Shown here piece by piece: positions 26,063 through 34,912 of a stretch of DNA of 64,000 nt. The DNA lies in assembly GCA_003963435.1 (NCBI GenBank), contig RXJC01000054.1, forward strand, positions 1 to 64,000. Reading direction: 5' to 3'. The notes beneath the pieces were generated by a model that saw nothing but the letters and a program-made list of their open reading frames with translations, had not been told where the DNA came from and searched no databases. The DNA is from Bradyrhizobiaceae bacterium. GTDB taxonomy: Bacteria; Pseudomonadota; Alphaproteobacteria; Rhizobiales; Xanthobacteraceae. A program made the position numbers and the translations under genes. The stretch's first letter is position 1, and each line of letters starts with the position of its first letter.

Positions 26063-27175
26063 ATGGTGTTCTCACAGCAAATCGACCAGCAGTTGGACGG
26101 CTTTCTCCGGCAACATTGCCCGAAGCCGGATCTGATCCGGACCGCGCTTTCGCGCGATCCACTGTGTGGCGTCACTGAACTGATGGCGGACGAGATCATC
26201 TGCCGTCGCGGGGGAAGAGTGCAGGAATGCTGGCTCATCCTGAGCGGCCAAGTGGAGGTGCGCTCGGACGAGCAGAACGTCACCTTTCGAGGTGCGGGCG
26301 AAATGGTCGGGGAGCAGGGGCTCCTTCACTTTCTTTCCGGCAAGAACGCCGCGCGGACCGCAGAGATCAAGGCGCGAGGTCCAGTGCGGTTGTTTCGGAT
26401 TGATGCCGCTTTCCAGGAGGGGCTGGATGGCGCCGAAAGGGTCGCCTGGATCCTGACCTTGGCGAGTGTGGTCAACGAGAAACTGGAGCAGGCGACGCAG
26501 GGTCGCTCCGAACTGCGAAGCTCCGCGACCGAACAAGAGTTGCTGCTGCGGCGGTTTACCGACGGCGATGCGCTAGGCCTGGTGAAGATCGCAGCATCGG
26601 GGCAGACTCCCACGATTCAGCGCCGCCGCGCGATTGTCTACTTCGGCGATATCGCCAACTTCAGCGTCTGGTCGGCCGACAAGGATCCGACCGAGGTAGC
26701 GAAACATCTGCGTGCGCTGGCGAAGATTCAGATCGACGGCATCAGGGAGGCAGGCGGCCAGGTCGACAAGCTCATGGGCGACGGTGCGATGGGGTACTGG
26801 TTCATCGACACTCCGGAGCGCGAGCGGCTCGAGCCTCCCGCCGTCGTCAAGTGCGTTACGTCGATCGCCTCGCACACCAGCCGTTATTTCGACGACCATC
26901 GTCTAGACCTCGGAATGCGAATCGGCCTGCATGCAGGCGACGTTTCCTTCGGAGATTTCGGCGCCGACAACAGGATCGCCGTCACGGTTCTGGGCGCGAC
27001 CGTTAATACCGCGGCCAGATATGAGCAGGCGAAGTCGCCAGATCTCGGTCGCATCCGCCTAAGTCCTGTCGTGCGCGACCTGAGCGTCCGCGCCGGCGTC
27101 GACCCTGCAACCTTCCGGGGCCCCTCGAAGGTGCAAGTCAAGCATGGCGTCGATCTCGACGTCTTTTGCATCTGA
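26063..27175 (+). CDS. class III cyclase with N-terminal cyclic-nucleotide-binding domain
   Basis: A 370-aa protein from ATG 26063; earlier in-frame starts at 26000 and 26021 would overlap or closely follow the operator repeats. Residues 35-130 form a CNB-like domain (CWLILSGQVEVRS, then a degenerate cassette GEQGLLHFLSGKNAART). Residues 190-330 form a complete class III catalytic domain: Asp196 (YFGDIANFS), Lys236 and Asp240 (DKLMGDGAMGYW), and TVLGATVNTAARYE with Thr308, Asn315, Arg319. The Lys/Thr pair predicts adenine specificity (cAMP), unlike the PycC-like neighbours. A sensor domain on a cyclase suggests feedback by cyclic nucleotide. Its stop overlaps an in-frame ATG of the next gene by one base. 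Confidence 0.83.
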   Translation: MVFSQQIDQQLDGFLRQHCPKPDLIRTALSRDPLCGVTELMADEIICRRGGRVQECWLILSGQVEVRSDEQNVTFRGAGEMVGEQGLLHFLSGKNAARTAEIKARGPVRLFRIDAAFQEGLDGAERVAWILTLASVVNEKLEQATQGRSELRSSATEQELLLRRFTDGDALGLVKIAASGQTPTIQRRRAIVYFGDIANFSVWSADKDPTEVAKHLRALAKIQIDGIREAGGQVDKLMGDGAMGYWFIDTPERERLEPPAVVKCVTSIASHTSRYFDDHRLDLGMRIGLHAGDVSFGDFGADNRIAVTVLGATVNTAARYEQAKSPDLGRIRLSPVVRDLSVRAGVDPATFRGPSKVQVKHGVDLDVFCI

Positions 27176-27186
27176 TGGAGGCATCG

Positions 27187-28671
27187 ATGTCTTGGAATGC
27201 AGATCGCGCGAAGGCTAGAATTCGCGAGCACATGAAGACGGTTCCGGCCGTCGACGGCAACGTCGCCCTCGACTCGGCAAAGGCGCTCGCCACCGTCAGG
27301 AAAAGCGGGCTGATAAGCAGGTTGCCGGTGCGTCAAGCATTCCTCGTGGAAGGGGCCCATCTTTATGGCCAGCTGCTCGACTTCGACGACCTTGTCGCCG
27401 AAAGCGGTACAGAGACGGAGGCATCCCACCGCAAACTTCTTCGCTTCTTGAGCATGCACTACCGCGTCTGGGACGCCATCGTCGACGGGGACGATGGCGA
27501 CCGCGTCGATTACCATGGCGCCAGGCTACACGCCGTCGTCACCTCTCCGGTCGGAGATCCCGCGGCACAGATCGCCAGGGCGGTCGCACTGGCTCGCAAG
27601 CTCGCAGAGGCGGCCGATAAACTCGGCAAGGCACACGGTTTCCCTTCGCGCATTCGCTTCGGCATCGATCAGGGTCGGTGCCTTGCGATGACGACGGGGC
27701 GTTCGCACGAGAAGGACACCCTATTTCTTGGTCGCCCGGCAAACCACGCCGCCAAACTCGCAGCCGCGGATCAGGAGGAGGGCATCTTCCTGACGGAAAC
27801 CGCTCAGCGGCGGGCGAAGCCAGGCGCTGTCCGAAAGTCGGCGGGCAGAACCGTGCTGGACGAGTCCTACGTCGCCGAGGCGACGCGAAACTTTACCTTC
27901 GATAGCCTCGACCGAAGGGTCGCCGAAATCGCCTTGGACGTCGCCGAGCCCGCCTTCCACTTCAAGCGGCCGACGCTGCCACTTTCTGGAGTAAAGTTCG
28001 CCGATCTGACACCGGCAAAATCGGTGCGGATGGGAATGGCGACGATCTTTGCCGACATCGACGGCTTCACCCGTTTCGTCGACGCTGCGATTGAGGGCGG
28101 CGCCGACGAGATCCGCAAGGCGGTGGTGACAGTCCACGTGATCAGAGAGGAGCTCAATTCGGTTCTGAAGGAAGATTTCGACGGCAAGCGCATCCGCTTC
28201 ATCGGAGACTGCATTCACGGGTGCGTCGCCGAAAGCGAACGTGCCGACGATGGCCCCAAGAGCGTGCGGCAGGCCGTGATCTGCGCCAATGCGATGCGAT
28301 CGTCCTTCGATCTTTGTCTGGAAGTCGTCGGTTCGAATGCGAAGATCGATCTGGCGGTCGGCATCGAATATGGACCCACGCCGATGACGCGGCTTGGTTA
28401 TCGCGGCGACGACAGCGTCCGGTGTGCCGCCAGCCGAGCAACCATCGACGCCGAACGCACCCAACAGGCAATCGAGGGCGGCGGCATCCGACTCGGACCC
28501 GTCGCGCTACGGATCGCGGAGCCCATGGTCCGCAAGGTATTCGCTTCGGGACCGTTGATGTCCTTCGATGCCGCAACCGATCTGCTCGCGGCTCCGCAAT
28601 CGCCGACGGTCCAAATCGTACGCAGCGAACCTACGGCACGTTCGCACGCTACCCCCTCGAAGCGCGGTTAG
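27187..28671 (+). CDS. pycC: second PycC-like nucleotide cyclase (paralogue)
   Basis: A 494-aa paralogue of the 19893 gene with the same two-half design. Catalytic half: Asp290 in IFADIDGFTRFVD, Asp341 in RFIGDCIHGCV, and substrate strip SVRCAASRATI. The decayed N-terminal half keeps RIRFGIDQGRC and LFLGRPANHAAK. Start ATG 27187 has GGAGG five bases upstream; 27175 is an alternative. The flexible tail ends in SKRG. Being co-transcribed with an E2-like gene, the tail could be a conjugation substrate as proposed for the first copy. Confidence 0.8.
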   Translation: MSWNADRAKARIREHMKTVPAVDGNVALDSAKALATVRKSGLISRLPVRQAFLVEGAHLYGQLLDFDDLVAESGTETEASHRKLLRFLSMHYRVWDAIVDGDDGDRVDYHGARLHAVVTSPVGDPAAQIARAVALARKLAEAADKLGKAHGFPSRIRFGIDQGRCLAMTTGRSHEKDTLFLGRPANHAAKLAAADQEEGIFLTETAQRRAKPGAVRKSAGRTVLDESYVAEATRNFTFDSLDRRVAEIALDVAEPAFHFKRPTLPLSGVKFADLTPAKSVRMGMATIFADIDGFTRFVDAAIEGGADEIRKAVVTVHVIREELNSVLKEDFDGKRIRFIGDCIHGCVAESERADDGPKSVRQAVICANAMRSSFDLCLEVVGSNAKIDLAVGIEYGPTPMTRLGYRGDDSVRCAASRATIDAERTQQAIEGGGIRLGPVALRIAEPMVRKVFASGPLMSFDAATDLLAAPQSPTVQIVRSEPTARSHATPSKRG

Positions 28672-28680
28672 CGTTCTCCG

Positions 28681-29397
28681 ATGTCCATTGCCGCGTTGGC
28701 CGCTACCGCGCCGGGTTGGGCAGAGTTACGGCAGGTCGATGGACGCCAAGCCGACATCGACGCGGTCGTAACTCGCAGCAGCGGCGCTTTCACCCGCGTG
28801 TTCGAGCTTGTCGTTATCCACCTCGCTCGCGAGGTGAAGGTATTCGAGCGGCTCAGAGGCCAAACTCTACCTACGTCGTGCCCCGATCGACACATCAACG
28901 ATGATGGTTCGTTTTGTCTTGGCCTACGGGCCGGCGAAGGCATCACGCTCGAGACGGCAGTAGCTTGGTGGAAAAAGCTGCACAACTTTCTGCTCTGTCA
29001 GGAAACCGCTACCGAAAGCGGCTGGTGGCCCGCGGGCGCTCAGATATCCCATGGCGAAGCAGGGGAAATCGAACTGCGTGCCGAGGCCGTGTCAGCTTCC
29101 CTTGGCCTGCTGCAAGCGTACCGCGAGGCGGTGGAATTCGATACGGGTCTCATCGCGGCGGGCCTATCCAAGATAAACCGCTCGAATGGGCTCCTGCGAA
29201 ATGGTCGCAGCGTTTGCCTTTGTGGTCGCAAGGACAAGCGCGGAAATCCGCTCCTCCGACGGGAGTGTCATAGTTTTGGTTGTCCGATTGTTCTCGAATT
29301 CGAACGGCGCGCCGCTGCCGACCGCTTCTGGCGCTCAATGCAGGGGCGGCCGTGCTGCCGCACAATGCGCGACTGTCCATTAAGGCGGGAACATTAA
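28681..29397 (+). CDS. stand-alone E2-like protein with cysteine-rich C terminus
   Basis: A 238-aa protein. RHINDDGSFCLG has the eukaryotic-E2-like H-x-N-x-x-G-x-x-C-L order, with candidate catalytic Cys79; WWKKLHNFLLCQ follows. The C-terminal 70 residues are Cys-rich (CLCGRK, ECHSFGCP, PCCRTMRDC) and may bind zinc. This is the E2-plus-Cys-rich type seen in short type II CBASS operons. It begins 9 bases after the second PycC-like gene. No E1 is encoded beside it, so it might use the Cap2-like protein encoded at 21491. Confidence 0.68.
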   Translation: MSIAALAATAPGWAELRQVDGRQADIDAVVTRSSGAFTRVFELVVIHLAREVKVFERLRGQTLPTSCPDRHINDDGSFCLGLRAGEGITLETAVAWWKKLHNFLLCQETATESGWWPAGAQISHGEAGEIELRAEAVSASLGLLQAYREAVEFDTGLIAAGLSKINRSNGLLRNGRSVCLCGRKDKRGNPLLRRECHSFGCPIVLEFERRAAADRFWRSMQGRPCCRTMRDCPLRREH

Positions 29398-29478
29398 ACT
29401 CGATTTCTAGTACGATCGATTGACCCATTCTCAAACCTTTCGGGCCGGGTGGAAACGCCACAAGCGCGTTCAAGAATC

Positions 29479-30222
29479 CTACCGCAACATCCCATACTTT
29501 CGCGCGATGGACCGACCGAGACTGTCCAGATCCCTGAAAATTGCGAATTCGTCGAAGCCGTCGTCCCGGAGCCGGTCTCTTCCATACTCAACCAAATCCT
29601 TCGGGATGGTAACTTTCGCGCAAAAGCGTGGTGCCAGCACATCAAGCGGTGAAGCATCGGTACCATGAACGGTAAAAAAACCGGCTTGCTGACCAATCCT
29701 GCCGAACTTCCAGGGAGGAAAAATCGGTACCGGCAGAACGAATGGCCAGGTCTGGGGATTCGAAAAGAACTTGGAGTAGCCGAAGTCGGGATCATCGCCG
29801 AAGTCGAATACCACGCCTTTGGCGGACGTGGTGGCCTTAGCACTTAGCAGGAATGGATTGAGCACCCACAAACAGGGGCTGTCATCCTCGCCGGTTAGGG
29901 CGAAAAATAGAGCGACCGCCAGTCTGTCTGTCCAGTCCAACAGACGCGTGGGGACGCCATAATGCTGCATCTGCGTCAACACGTCCCAATCCGTTTTAGT
30001 ATTCTCCTTCAGAAGCTCGCCGCCCCTGTTCTTGAACTCCACGAAGAGCGTTTGCTCCCGTGCCAAGCCATTCGGATATCTCAGTAAGCCCGGCGATAGC
30101 TTCCACGTTCCGCTCCTATGACCGCGAAACCAGGCTCCCGAGCGTGCCACAGATACCTTCTTCTTGGCGTCATCGATTTCAGCAATGAACTGAGTCCAAA
30201 GCGCTCCGGGATTGAAATTCAC
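29479..30222 (-). CDS. FRG-domain protein
   Basis: A 247-aa protein. The defining WFRGH (FRG motif) is at about residue 31, followed by LSPGLLRYP and QMQHYGVPTRLLDWTDRLAVALFFA, the conserved second block. FRG proteins occur widely beside defence genes and in toxin contexts; biochemical function is unknown. The gene start lies 24 bases from an oppositely oriented tRNA gene. It converges on the E2-like gene and borders the Pycsar-like locus, so may be a separate defence unit. Confidence 0.85.
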   Translation of the reverse strand: MNFNPGALWTQFIAEIDDAKKKVSVARSGAWFRGHRSGTWKLSPGLLRYPNGLAREQTLFVEFKNRGGELLKENTKTDWDVLTQMQHYGVPTRLLDWTDRLAVALFFALTGEDDSPCLWVLNPFLLSAKATTSAKGVVFDFGDDPDFGYSKFFSNPQTWPFVLPVPIFPPWKFGRIGQQAGFFTVHGTDASPLDVLAPRFCAKVTIPKDLVEYGRDRLRDDGFDEFAIFRDLDSLGRSIARKYGMLR

Positions 30223-30246
30223 GAAGACTCCGCTATCTTTCTGTTG

Positions 30247-30318
30247 CCGGCGGTAGCTCAGCGGTAGAGCACCCGATTGTTAATCGGGTGGTCGCTGGTT
30301 CGAATCCAGCTCGTCGCG
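30247..30318 (+). tRNA. atypical tRNA-Asn (anticodon GTT)
   Basis: D-arm AGCTCAGCGGTAGAGC, anticodon stem CCCGA-TTGTTAA-TCGGG and T-arm GCTGGTTCGAATCCAGC are all well formed; anticodon GTT gives Asn. The acceptor stem is weak (C-C mismatch at the first pair, two G-T pairs) and no CCA is encoded (CTA follows). It sits inside the island, unlike a chromosomal tRNA-Asn. It could be a mobile-element tRNA or an old attachment site. Confidence 0.75.
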
Positions 30319-30512
30319 CTAGTTTCATCCTACGTCACAGCCTGCAACGAGCCAAGCTTCGGCAAGGCAATCATGACGATGCATTAAAGGACGGTCGGCT
30401 CTGTCGCAGATACCAACCCTTCTGCGTCGCTGCGCTCGAGCAGAGATGCCAGAAGGGCGTCGGATCGGTCTCGCTTCGTCTCCATCGGCTGCGCATCTGC
30501 CGAACGATACGT

Positions 30513-31034
30513 CTAGGCGAAGGGGCGCATCCGCCGAGCAATGGGATCGAAAGCTTGCGGATTGGCCTCGGTCATTTCCCCATAGACGTCGATGACTTCC
30601 GAAGCCAGCTGCCTGCCCGTGAGCTTAAGGCCTTCGACATCGGAGTGTGTGCAGATCACTGCGACGTCGGCTTTGATGCATCCCACGAATTCATCGGCGG
30701 CTCCGAATATATACGAAACATGCTTCTGCTTCAGGTCGAACATCAATTGGGTGAAGACCATCGCCCACGTCGGGTTTGCCTCGATGCAGTACACGCGTCG
30801 GGCAAAGGTACCCATGTAGAGCGCAAGAAGTCCGGTCCCGCCGCCGACCTCAACGATGGTCTTGCCGGCGATTCGAGGCGCCAGGAGCTCTGCGATCGAA
30901 GCGGCAATCTCGGCGTCGGTCACCGTTAGGTGGGCTGCAGAGCGGATATTGTGTCTCTCCAAGTAAGCGTCATACAACGCCGTCGCTTTAACGGTACGGC
31001 GGATCTCCGACAACATGCTCTTGACGTCCGACAC
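30513..31034 (-). CDS. SAM-dependent methyltransferase-like protein
   Basis: A 173-aa protein. Rossmann motif I TIVEVGGGTGLLALYMG at about residues 60-76, and acidic motif II VYCIEANP. The short length and helical N terminus resemble small class I methyltransferases. Substrate unknown. Last gene of a four-gene leftward operon whose other members are unrecognised; 26 bases separate it from the previous gene. Confidence 0.75.
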   Translation of the reverse strand: MSDVKSMLSEIRRTVKATALYDAYLERHNIRSAAHLTVTDAEIAASIAELLAPRIAGKTIVEVGGGTGLLALYMGTFARRVYCIEANPTWAMVFTQLMFDLKQKHVSYIFGAADEFVGCIKADVAVICTHSDVEGLKLTGRQLASEVIDVYGEMTEANPQAFDPIARRMRPFA

Positions 31035-31060
31035 GGCAGACTCCTATTCAACGGCCACAA

Positions 31061-31759
31061 TTAGTGCAGGGTGCGCCTGCCCTGACCCAAGCTCAGGGGA
31101 AAATCGCCAAAGAGCGTTTTCTTCAAACGTTGCTGGTCAAGGCAGCGCACCATCGCCTCGCGAACCAAGCCGGATCTCCGCATCTCGACGAAGATGTTGA
31201 GATAGATGTCCTCGTCTTTCGTTCTGACGACGTCAAGAAGACCGACCAGATGATGGAACAGCAGCCCCCATTCGGCCGGTCGAAGGGCGCCGGTGCGATC
31301 GCGCATGGTTTCGACTTCGCCCGTCAAAGAAACGGCAGCATTGCAGTTGAAGATCGTTGCCGCATCGCCGAGACCGGTGGTCAGGTAGATCGCCGAGATG
31401 GTGCCGGACGCGGCGGTTTCGACCTGGTCGACTTGAAGGTCCAGATCGATCTCAAGCTCGTCGCCGATGATCGCTGCAAGGCGCTGAACCATTTTCTGCG
31501 CCAGCCAAACCGCCATCGCGTTCTTGTCGACGTGGCCCATCACATCCGTCTTCACGTCCTCGAACTTCTGGCCGTGACCGCCGCGGCGGACGATCGACAC
31601 GGCTAGGCTATCGGCTGCCTCGCTGAAGGCATCGTTCCAGATGTCATCTGCGATCGGTATCATCGGGGGACGCATCTTGACGCGTTCTTCGCCGTCCGGC
31701 CGCCGCACGAGCGAAGCGACCGGTTTCCCGATAGACTTCGGGGGATCGTGAGTAATCAT
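31061..31759 (-). CDS. hypothetical protein, 232 aa
   Basis: Soluble protein, no recognised domain. The middle has an amphipathic repeat of acidic and Val/Leu residues (ELEIDLDLQVDQVE), followed by ISAIYLTTGLGDAATIF; the C terminus is basic. Third gene of the methyltransferase operon; 17 bases after its predecessor. Function unknown. Confidence 0.6.
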   Translation of the reverse strand: MITHDPPKSIGKPVASLVRRPDGEERVKMRPPMIPIADDIWNDAFSEAADSLAVSIVRRGGHGQKFEDVKTDVMGHVDKNAMAVWLAQKMVQRLAAIIGDELEIDLDLQVDQVETAASGTISAIYLTTGLGDAATIFNCNAAVSLTGEVETMRDRTGALRPAEWGLLFHHLVGLLDVVRTKDEDIYLNIFVEMRRSGLVREAMVRCLDQQRLKKTLFGDFPLSLGQGRRTLH

Positions 31760-31776
31760 TTTGAGCTTGTCTCCGG

Positions 31777-32397
31777 TCAGCCGCGAAGCACCCGTTCGAG
31801 GATGGTATCGACCGGGCGGCTCAGAAAGTGTTCCATTTGCTTTCGATCCAGCATCGCCTCAATGATCCTCCTGGTGGCGCCGGACTTCTGATAGATCCTC
31901 GCCAGTTCCTGTTCGATGTTACCCTCCGGCAAATGCTGAGGATCGCCACTCTTCATCACCTCGACGCACCACGTCAGCCACTCCAGGACGGGAATGCCGT
32001 CGTCGGGATTGGCGAGGTCGGGAGCGGCGCCGCAGCGACGCTTCATCGCTTCCTCGACCTTGGTGATAAGTTCCATCTGGGTCAGCGGCGTCGACAACAC
32101 GCCCAAGACCTCGCCACGGGCGTAGCGCGTCGGGAACGCCGAAAGGCCGAGATCGAAAATGGCGCCGACGTAGGGCGCGAGGATCTCGACGAAACCGCAT
32201 GCGATGGCTGCCTGCGCGCGATCGTGATCGGTGGATCGGAAGATGATGTACTGCATCGTTCCGGCGTCGAGCGCGCTCTCCCGCTCCAACGCCGTCCGTG
32301 CAGCGATCTCCAGCAACGCCCTGGCATAGTCGCGCTCCCACGACGTTTCGCGGAAGCCGACGAAAGGCATGAGCATCGTTTCGCGTTGAAGTCTCAT
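31777..32397 (-). CDS. hypothetical protein, 206 aa
   Basis: Helical soluble protein (WERDYARALLEIAARTALE, then MELITKVEEAMKRRC), no signal peptide or membrane helix. Its start overlaps the TGA of the upstream gene by four bases, so the pair is coupled. No family recognised. Confidence 0.6.
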   Translation of the reverse strand: MRLQRETMLMPFVGFRETSWERDYARALLEIAARTALERESALDAGTMQYIIFRSTDHDRAQAAIACGFVEILAPYVGAIFDLGLSAFPTRYARGEVLGVLSTPLTQMELITKVEEAMKRRCGAAPDLANPDDGIPVLEWLTWCVEVMKSGDPQHLPEGNIEQELARIYQKSGATRRIIEAMLDRKQMEHFLSRPVDTILERVLRG

Positions 32398-32669
32398 CGG
32401 TTCACCTCGATGCTCGATTCCTTGAAATTCTGCTTGCTTAGCCGGAGACGCACGTCGGCAACCTGCGCCGGTGCGACGGGCGACGACAAGCGCCCATTGT
32501 CGAACTGGGCGATAAACAGCTTTGACGAGGAAGAAGCCGCAACCGCTTCGCCGTCGCCGCGAGTTGCCGACGCATATGAGTAGAGGACAGGGGCCGGCCG
32601 CTCGCAGGTCGACAACGCCGTCACAACGTGCAGGCTGGTCTTCGGTCCGCTAATAAAGTAGTCTTGCAT
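32394..32669 (-). CDS. hypothetical protein, 91 aa
   Basis: Start at ATG 32669 (MQDYFISGPKTSLHVV), with AAGGAGCAGATGG upstream; an in-frame ATG at 32687 adds six residues. Beta-rich (TALSTCERPAPVLYSY, LFIAQFDNGRL, VRLRLSKQNF). First gene of the four-gene operon ending in the methyltransferase. No family recognised. Confidence 0.55.
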   Translation of the reverse strand: MQDYFISGPKTSLHVVTALSTCERPAPVLYSYASATRGDGEAVAASSSSKLFIAQFDNGRLSSPVAPAQVADVRLRLSKQNFKESSIEVNR

Positions 32670-32907
32670 CCATCTGCTCCTTAGCAAGGCGACGCTAGGA
32701 GCCGGCCATCAACGGCGCAAACGCGGTAGGGAAGCTAAGCGGAGTTAGCTTCCCATCAGACCCGCTCTCCACAAAAATTTTTCAGATCTGCATCCGCGCA
32801 CGGACAGTCGCCGAGCAATGCGACGTCGTCGCGGTGCGTTGCGGCCACCGATTGCAGTGCGGAAGTTTCCATTAACCAATCGCAGAGACTGCTCCCGAAG
32901 GGACTGT

Positions 32908-32934
32908 TTTTCGGTAGCAGTGTGCTACCGAAAA
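32908..32934. promoter_or_regulatory. perfect 12-base inverted repeat, probable operator
   Basis: Arms TTTTCGGTAGCA and TGCTACCGAAAA flank a 3-base spacer GTG. No T-run follows, and the site lies between divergent genes directly before the exonuclease gene, so an operator is more likely than a terminator. A copy with two changes occurs at 47758-47780 before an XRE gene. Confidence 0.6.
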
Positions 32935-32978
32935 TGGTAGGAATCTTCCACGTAAACTTCTTTTGCGGAGAGTGCTTC

Positions 32979-34010
32979 GTGCATGCGTCGACCCGAATCG
33001 ATGGAGGCGAACTTGACCGGCCTGGCGAAGGCCGCGTCGAGCGTCGTCTCCCGGTGACCGAGCTGACCGAGGTCGCCGCGGAAGAGGCGACCTATACGAC
33101 CGCGGCCTTCTCGATTGCGGGGCCGCGGGATCTGGAGCGCATGGCCTCGATTCTCGAAGCCGCCGCGGATTACCGAGTCCTTCGGCGCCTCGATACTTCG
33201 GCGATCCCAACGACTCCGCATCGTTCAACCCCGTACGGGATATTTCTCGACACCGAGACGACCGGGCTCGACCCGCTGAGCGACACCGTGATCGAATTGG
33301 CCATGGTGCCGTTCGACTACAGCGAGACCGGTGACATCCTGTCGGTCGGAGAGCCGTTCAACCGTTTACGCGACCCGGGCCTGCCCATACCGCCATCGGT
33401 GACGGCCTTGACCGGTATCTCCGACGAGATGGTCAGCGCCGCGGAAATCGACTCCGTCGAGGTCACTGCCTTCGTGGAAAAGGCGTCTTTGGTGGTGGCG
33501 CACAATTCCGAATTCGATCGCCCCTTCTGTGAGAAGCTCTGGCCGATCTTCGCCGACAAGGCCTGGGCCTGCTCGTTTCGCGAAATCGCGTGGGCCGACG
33601 AAGGATTCGAGGGGGCGAAACTCTGTCATCTCGCAGCCGGCCATGGGCTCTTTTTCGATGGCCATCGCGCCCTCGACGACTGCCGTGCCGGCGTTCAAAT
33701 CCTTGCGCGGCAGCTCCCCAAGAGCGGCAGGACCGGCCTTTCGGCGCTGCTCGACTCCGCCCGCCGGCCCCGCTTCCGGGTGCGGGCGGTGAAGGCGCCT
33801 TATGTGCTGCGGGGCGTCCTGAAAACCAGGGGCTATCGCTGGGACGGCGGTGAGCATGGACAGGCGAAGGCCTGGTTCGCCGACATCGACGAGCCGGCCC
33901 TGGAATCCGAACTCTCGTTCCTTCGCGAGGACGTCTACCGTCGGGACGACCCGCCCATCCACGTCCAACGCGTCACCGCCCGGGACCGTTATTCGGAGCG
34001 CTGCCGATGA
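32979..34010 (+). CDS. DEDDh 3'-5' exonuclease (DnaQ/epsilon-like)
   Basis: All three exonuclease blocks are present: IFLDTETTGLDPLSDTVIE (ExoI), VVAHNSEFDRPF (ExoII), and HRALDDC with the H-x4-D of ExoIII. A domain of about 95 residues follows. The start is uncertain: the frame is open from 32922, but that start lies inside the inverted repeat; GTG 32979 has GGAG upstream, and later GTG 33054 is possible. Such proteins are common on rhizobial plasmids and islands and may proofread or trim DNA ends. Confidence 0.83.
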   Translation: MHASTRIDGGELDRPGEGRVERRLPVTELTEVAAEEATYTTAAFSIAGPRDLERMASILEAAADYRVLRRLDTSAIPTTPHRSTPYGIFLDTETTGLDPLSDTVIELAMVPFDYSETGDILSVGEPFNRLRDPGLPIPPSVTALTGISDEMVSAAEIDSVEVTAFVEKASLVVAHNSEFDRPFCEKLWPIFADKAWACSFREIAWADEGFEGAKLCHLAAGHGLFFDGHRALDDCRAGVQILARQLPKSGRTGLSALLDSARRPRFRVRAVKAPYVLRGVLKTRGYRWDGGEHGQAKAWFADIDEPALESELSFLREDVYRRDDPPIHVQRVTARDRYSERCR

Positions 34011-34234
34011 GCGAGATCATCACCATGCTGGTCGGAAACATCGGGTCGGCGGATAAGCGTACGGAGAGCCATTGCGGTCACATGGGCCAACGGGCGATGG
34101 ACACATTGATTGCGATGTCGCTGGCCGCCGTTTGGTATGCCGGCGTCGCACCGGGGTTTCCGGAGGCGAGGGGACCGACCCGGCCTCGTGCCCTGCTGCG
34201 CAACTTCCGTCCCCTCATGCCGGGCCCGCCGTAG
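34007..34234 (+). CDS. possible small ORF coupled to the exonuclease
   Basis: A 75-codon frame whose ATG overlaps the exonuclease stop (ATGA). One hydrophobic stretch (MDTLIAMSLAAVWYAGVA) could be a membrane helix. Coding character fades towards the Pro/Arg-rich end. Kept only because of the coupling. Confidence 0.3.
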   Translation: MSEIITMLVGNIGSADKRTESHCGHMGQRAMDTLIAMSLAAVWYAGVAPGFPEARGPTRPRALLRNFRPLMPGPP

Positions 34235-34651
34235 GAGTAGTCGCCGTGAGACCGGACCACAAACGACGCCAAGTCGATTTTTGCTTGGACCCGCACACAC
34301 CATCCTTTCCCGAGTCCTCAGGGCCTCGGCCGACTGCGAACGCTTTATGCATAAGAACTCGTCCTTGTTGCAGATCTCCACGCGCGCTTCCGACGCCGCC
34401 GATCGGTCCTGCGCATCGTTCGCCGCCTAGGCGACGCATGTCGGATTGCGCGCGGGCCCGGTAGAAGCCGGCAGCATTACCGCCTCCAGCCGAACCAGCG
34501 ACATTAGTCATCGCCGGCGCTCGCATGGCAGGCTCCGCAACGCAGGCCCGGCGCCCCGTCGCGATCCTCAGTTCACCACTCGCCATCAGAATTCATCGTC
34601 CGATCTCGCCGTCCTTCCGTCGGCGGACGGAGCATTCAAGGATTCGCGACC
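34235..34651. other. non-coding stretch upstream of the recombinase operon
   Basis: About 400 bases with overlapping ORFs on both strands, none with a good start site or coding-like composition. Probably holds the promoter region of the recombinase operon. No repeat was seen. Confidence 0.35.
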
Positions 34652-34912
34652 ATGAAAACCATCAACCCGAAGCCACGGGGCGCAATCGACGACCCCCTCA
34701 CGCCCAGCCTGGCGCCAAGCCCGGCGCTCGAATTCGTGCTCGCCTTGGCCCGCCACCACGCACACTTGGACCACGAAAACGCAAAATTAACCAAGGCGGA
34801 GTTTATGGACACCGAGACTATTGTCACCAAGTCCTTAAGATGCCAAGTTACACTCGACGGCGATCTTGTCGTCCCAACCGAGGAGGTACCCCATGTCGGA
34901 AACCAACCCTAA
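34652..34912 (+). CDS. small hypothetical protein, 86 aa
   Basis: ATG 34652 follows AAGGATTCGCGACC. Pro-rich start, then a helix LEFVLALARHHAHLDHENAK and a short polar tail. The last 20 bases overlap the start of the resolvase-like gene. No family recognised. Confidence 0.4.
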   Translation: MKTINPKPRGAIDDPLTPSLAPSPALEFVLALARHHAHLDHENAKLTKAEFMDTETIVTKSLRCQVTLDGDLVVPTEEVPHVGNQP

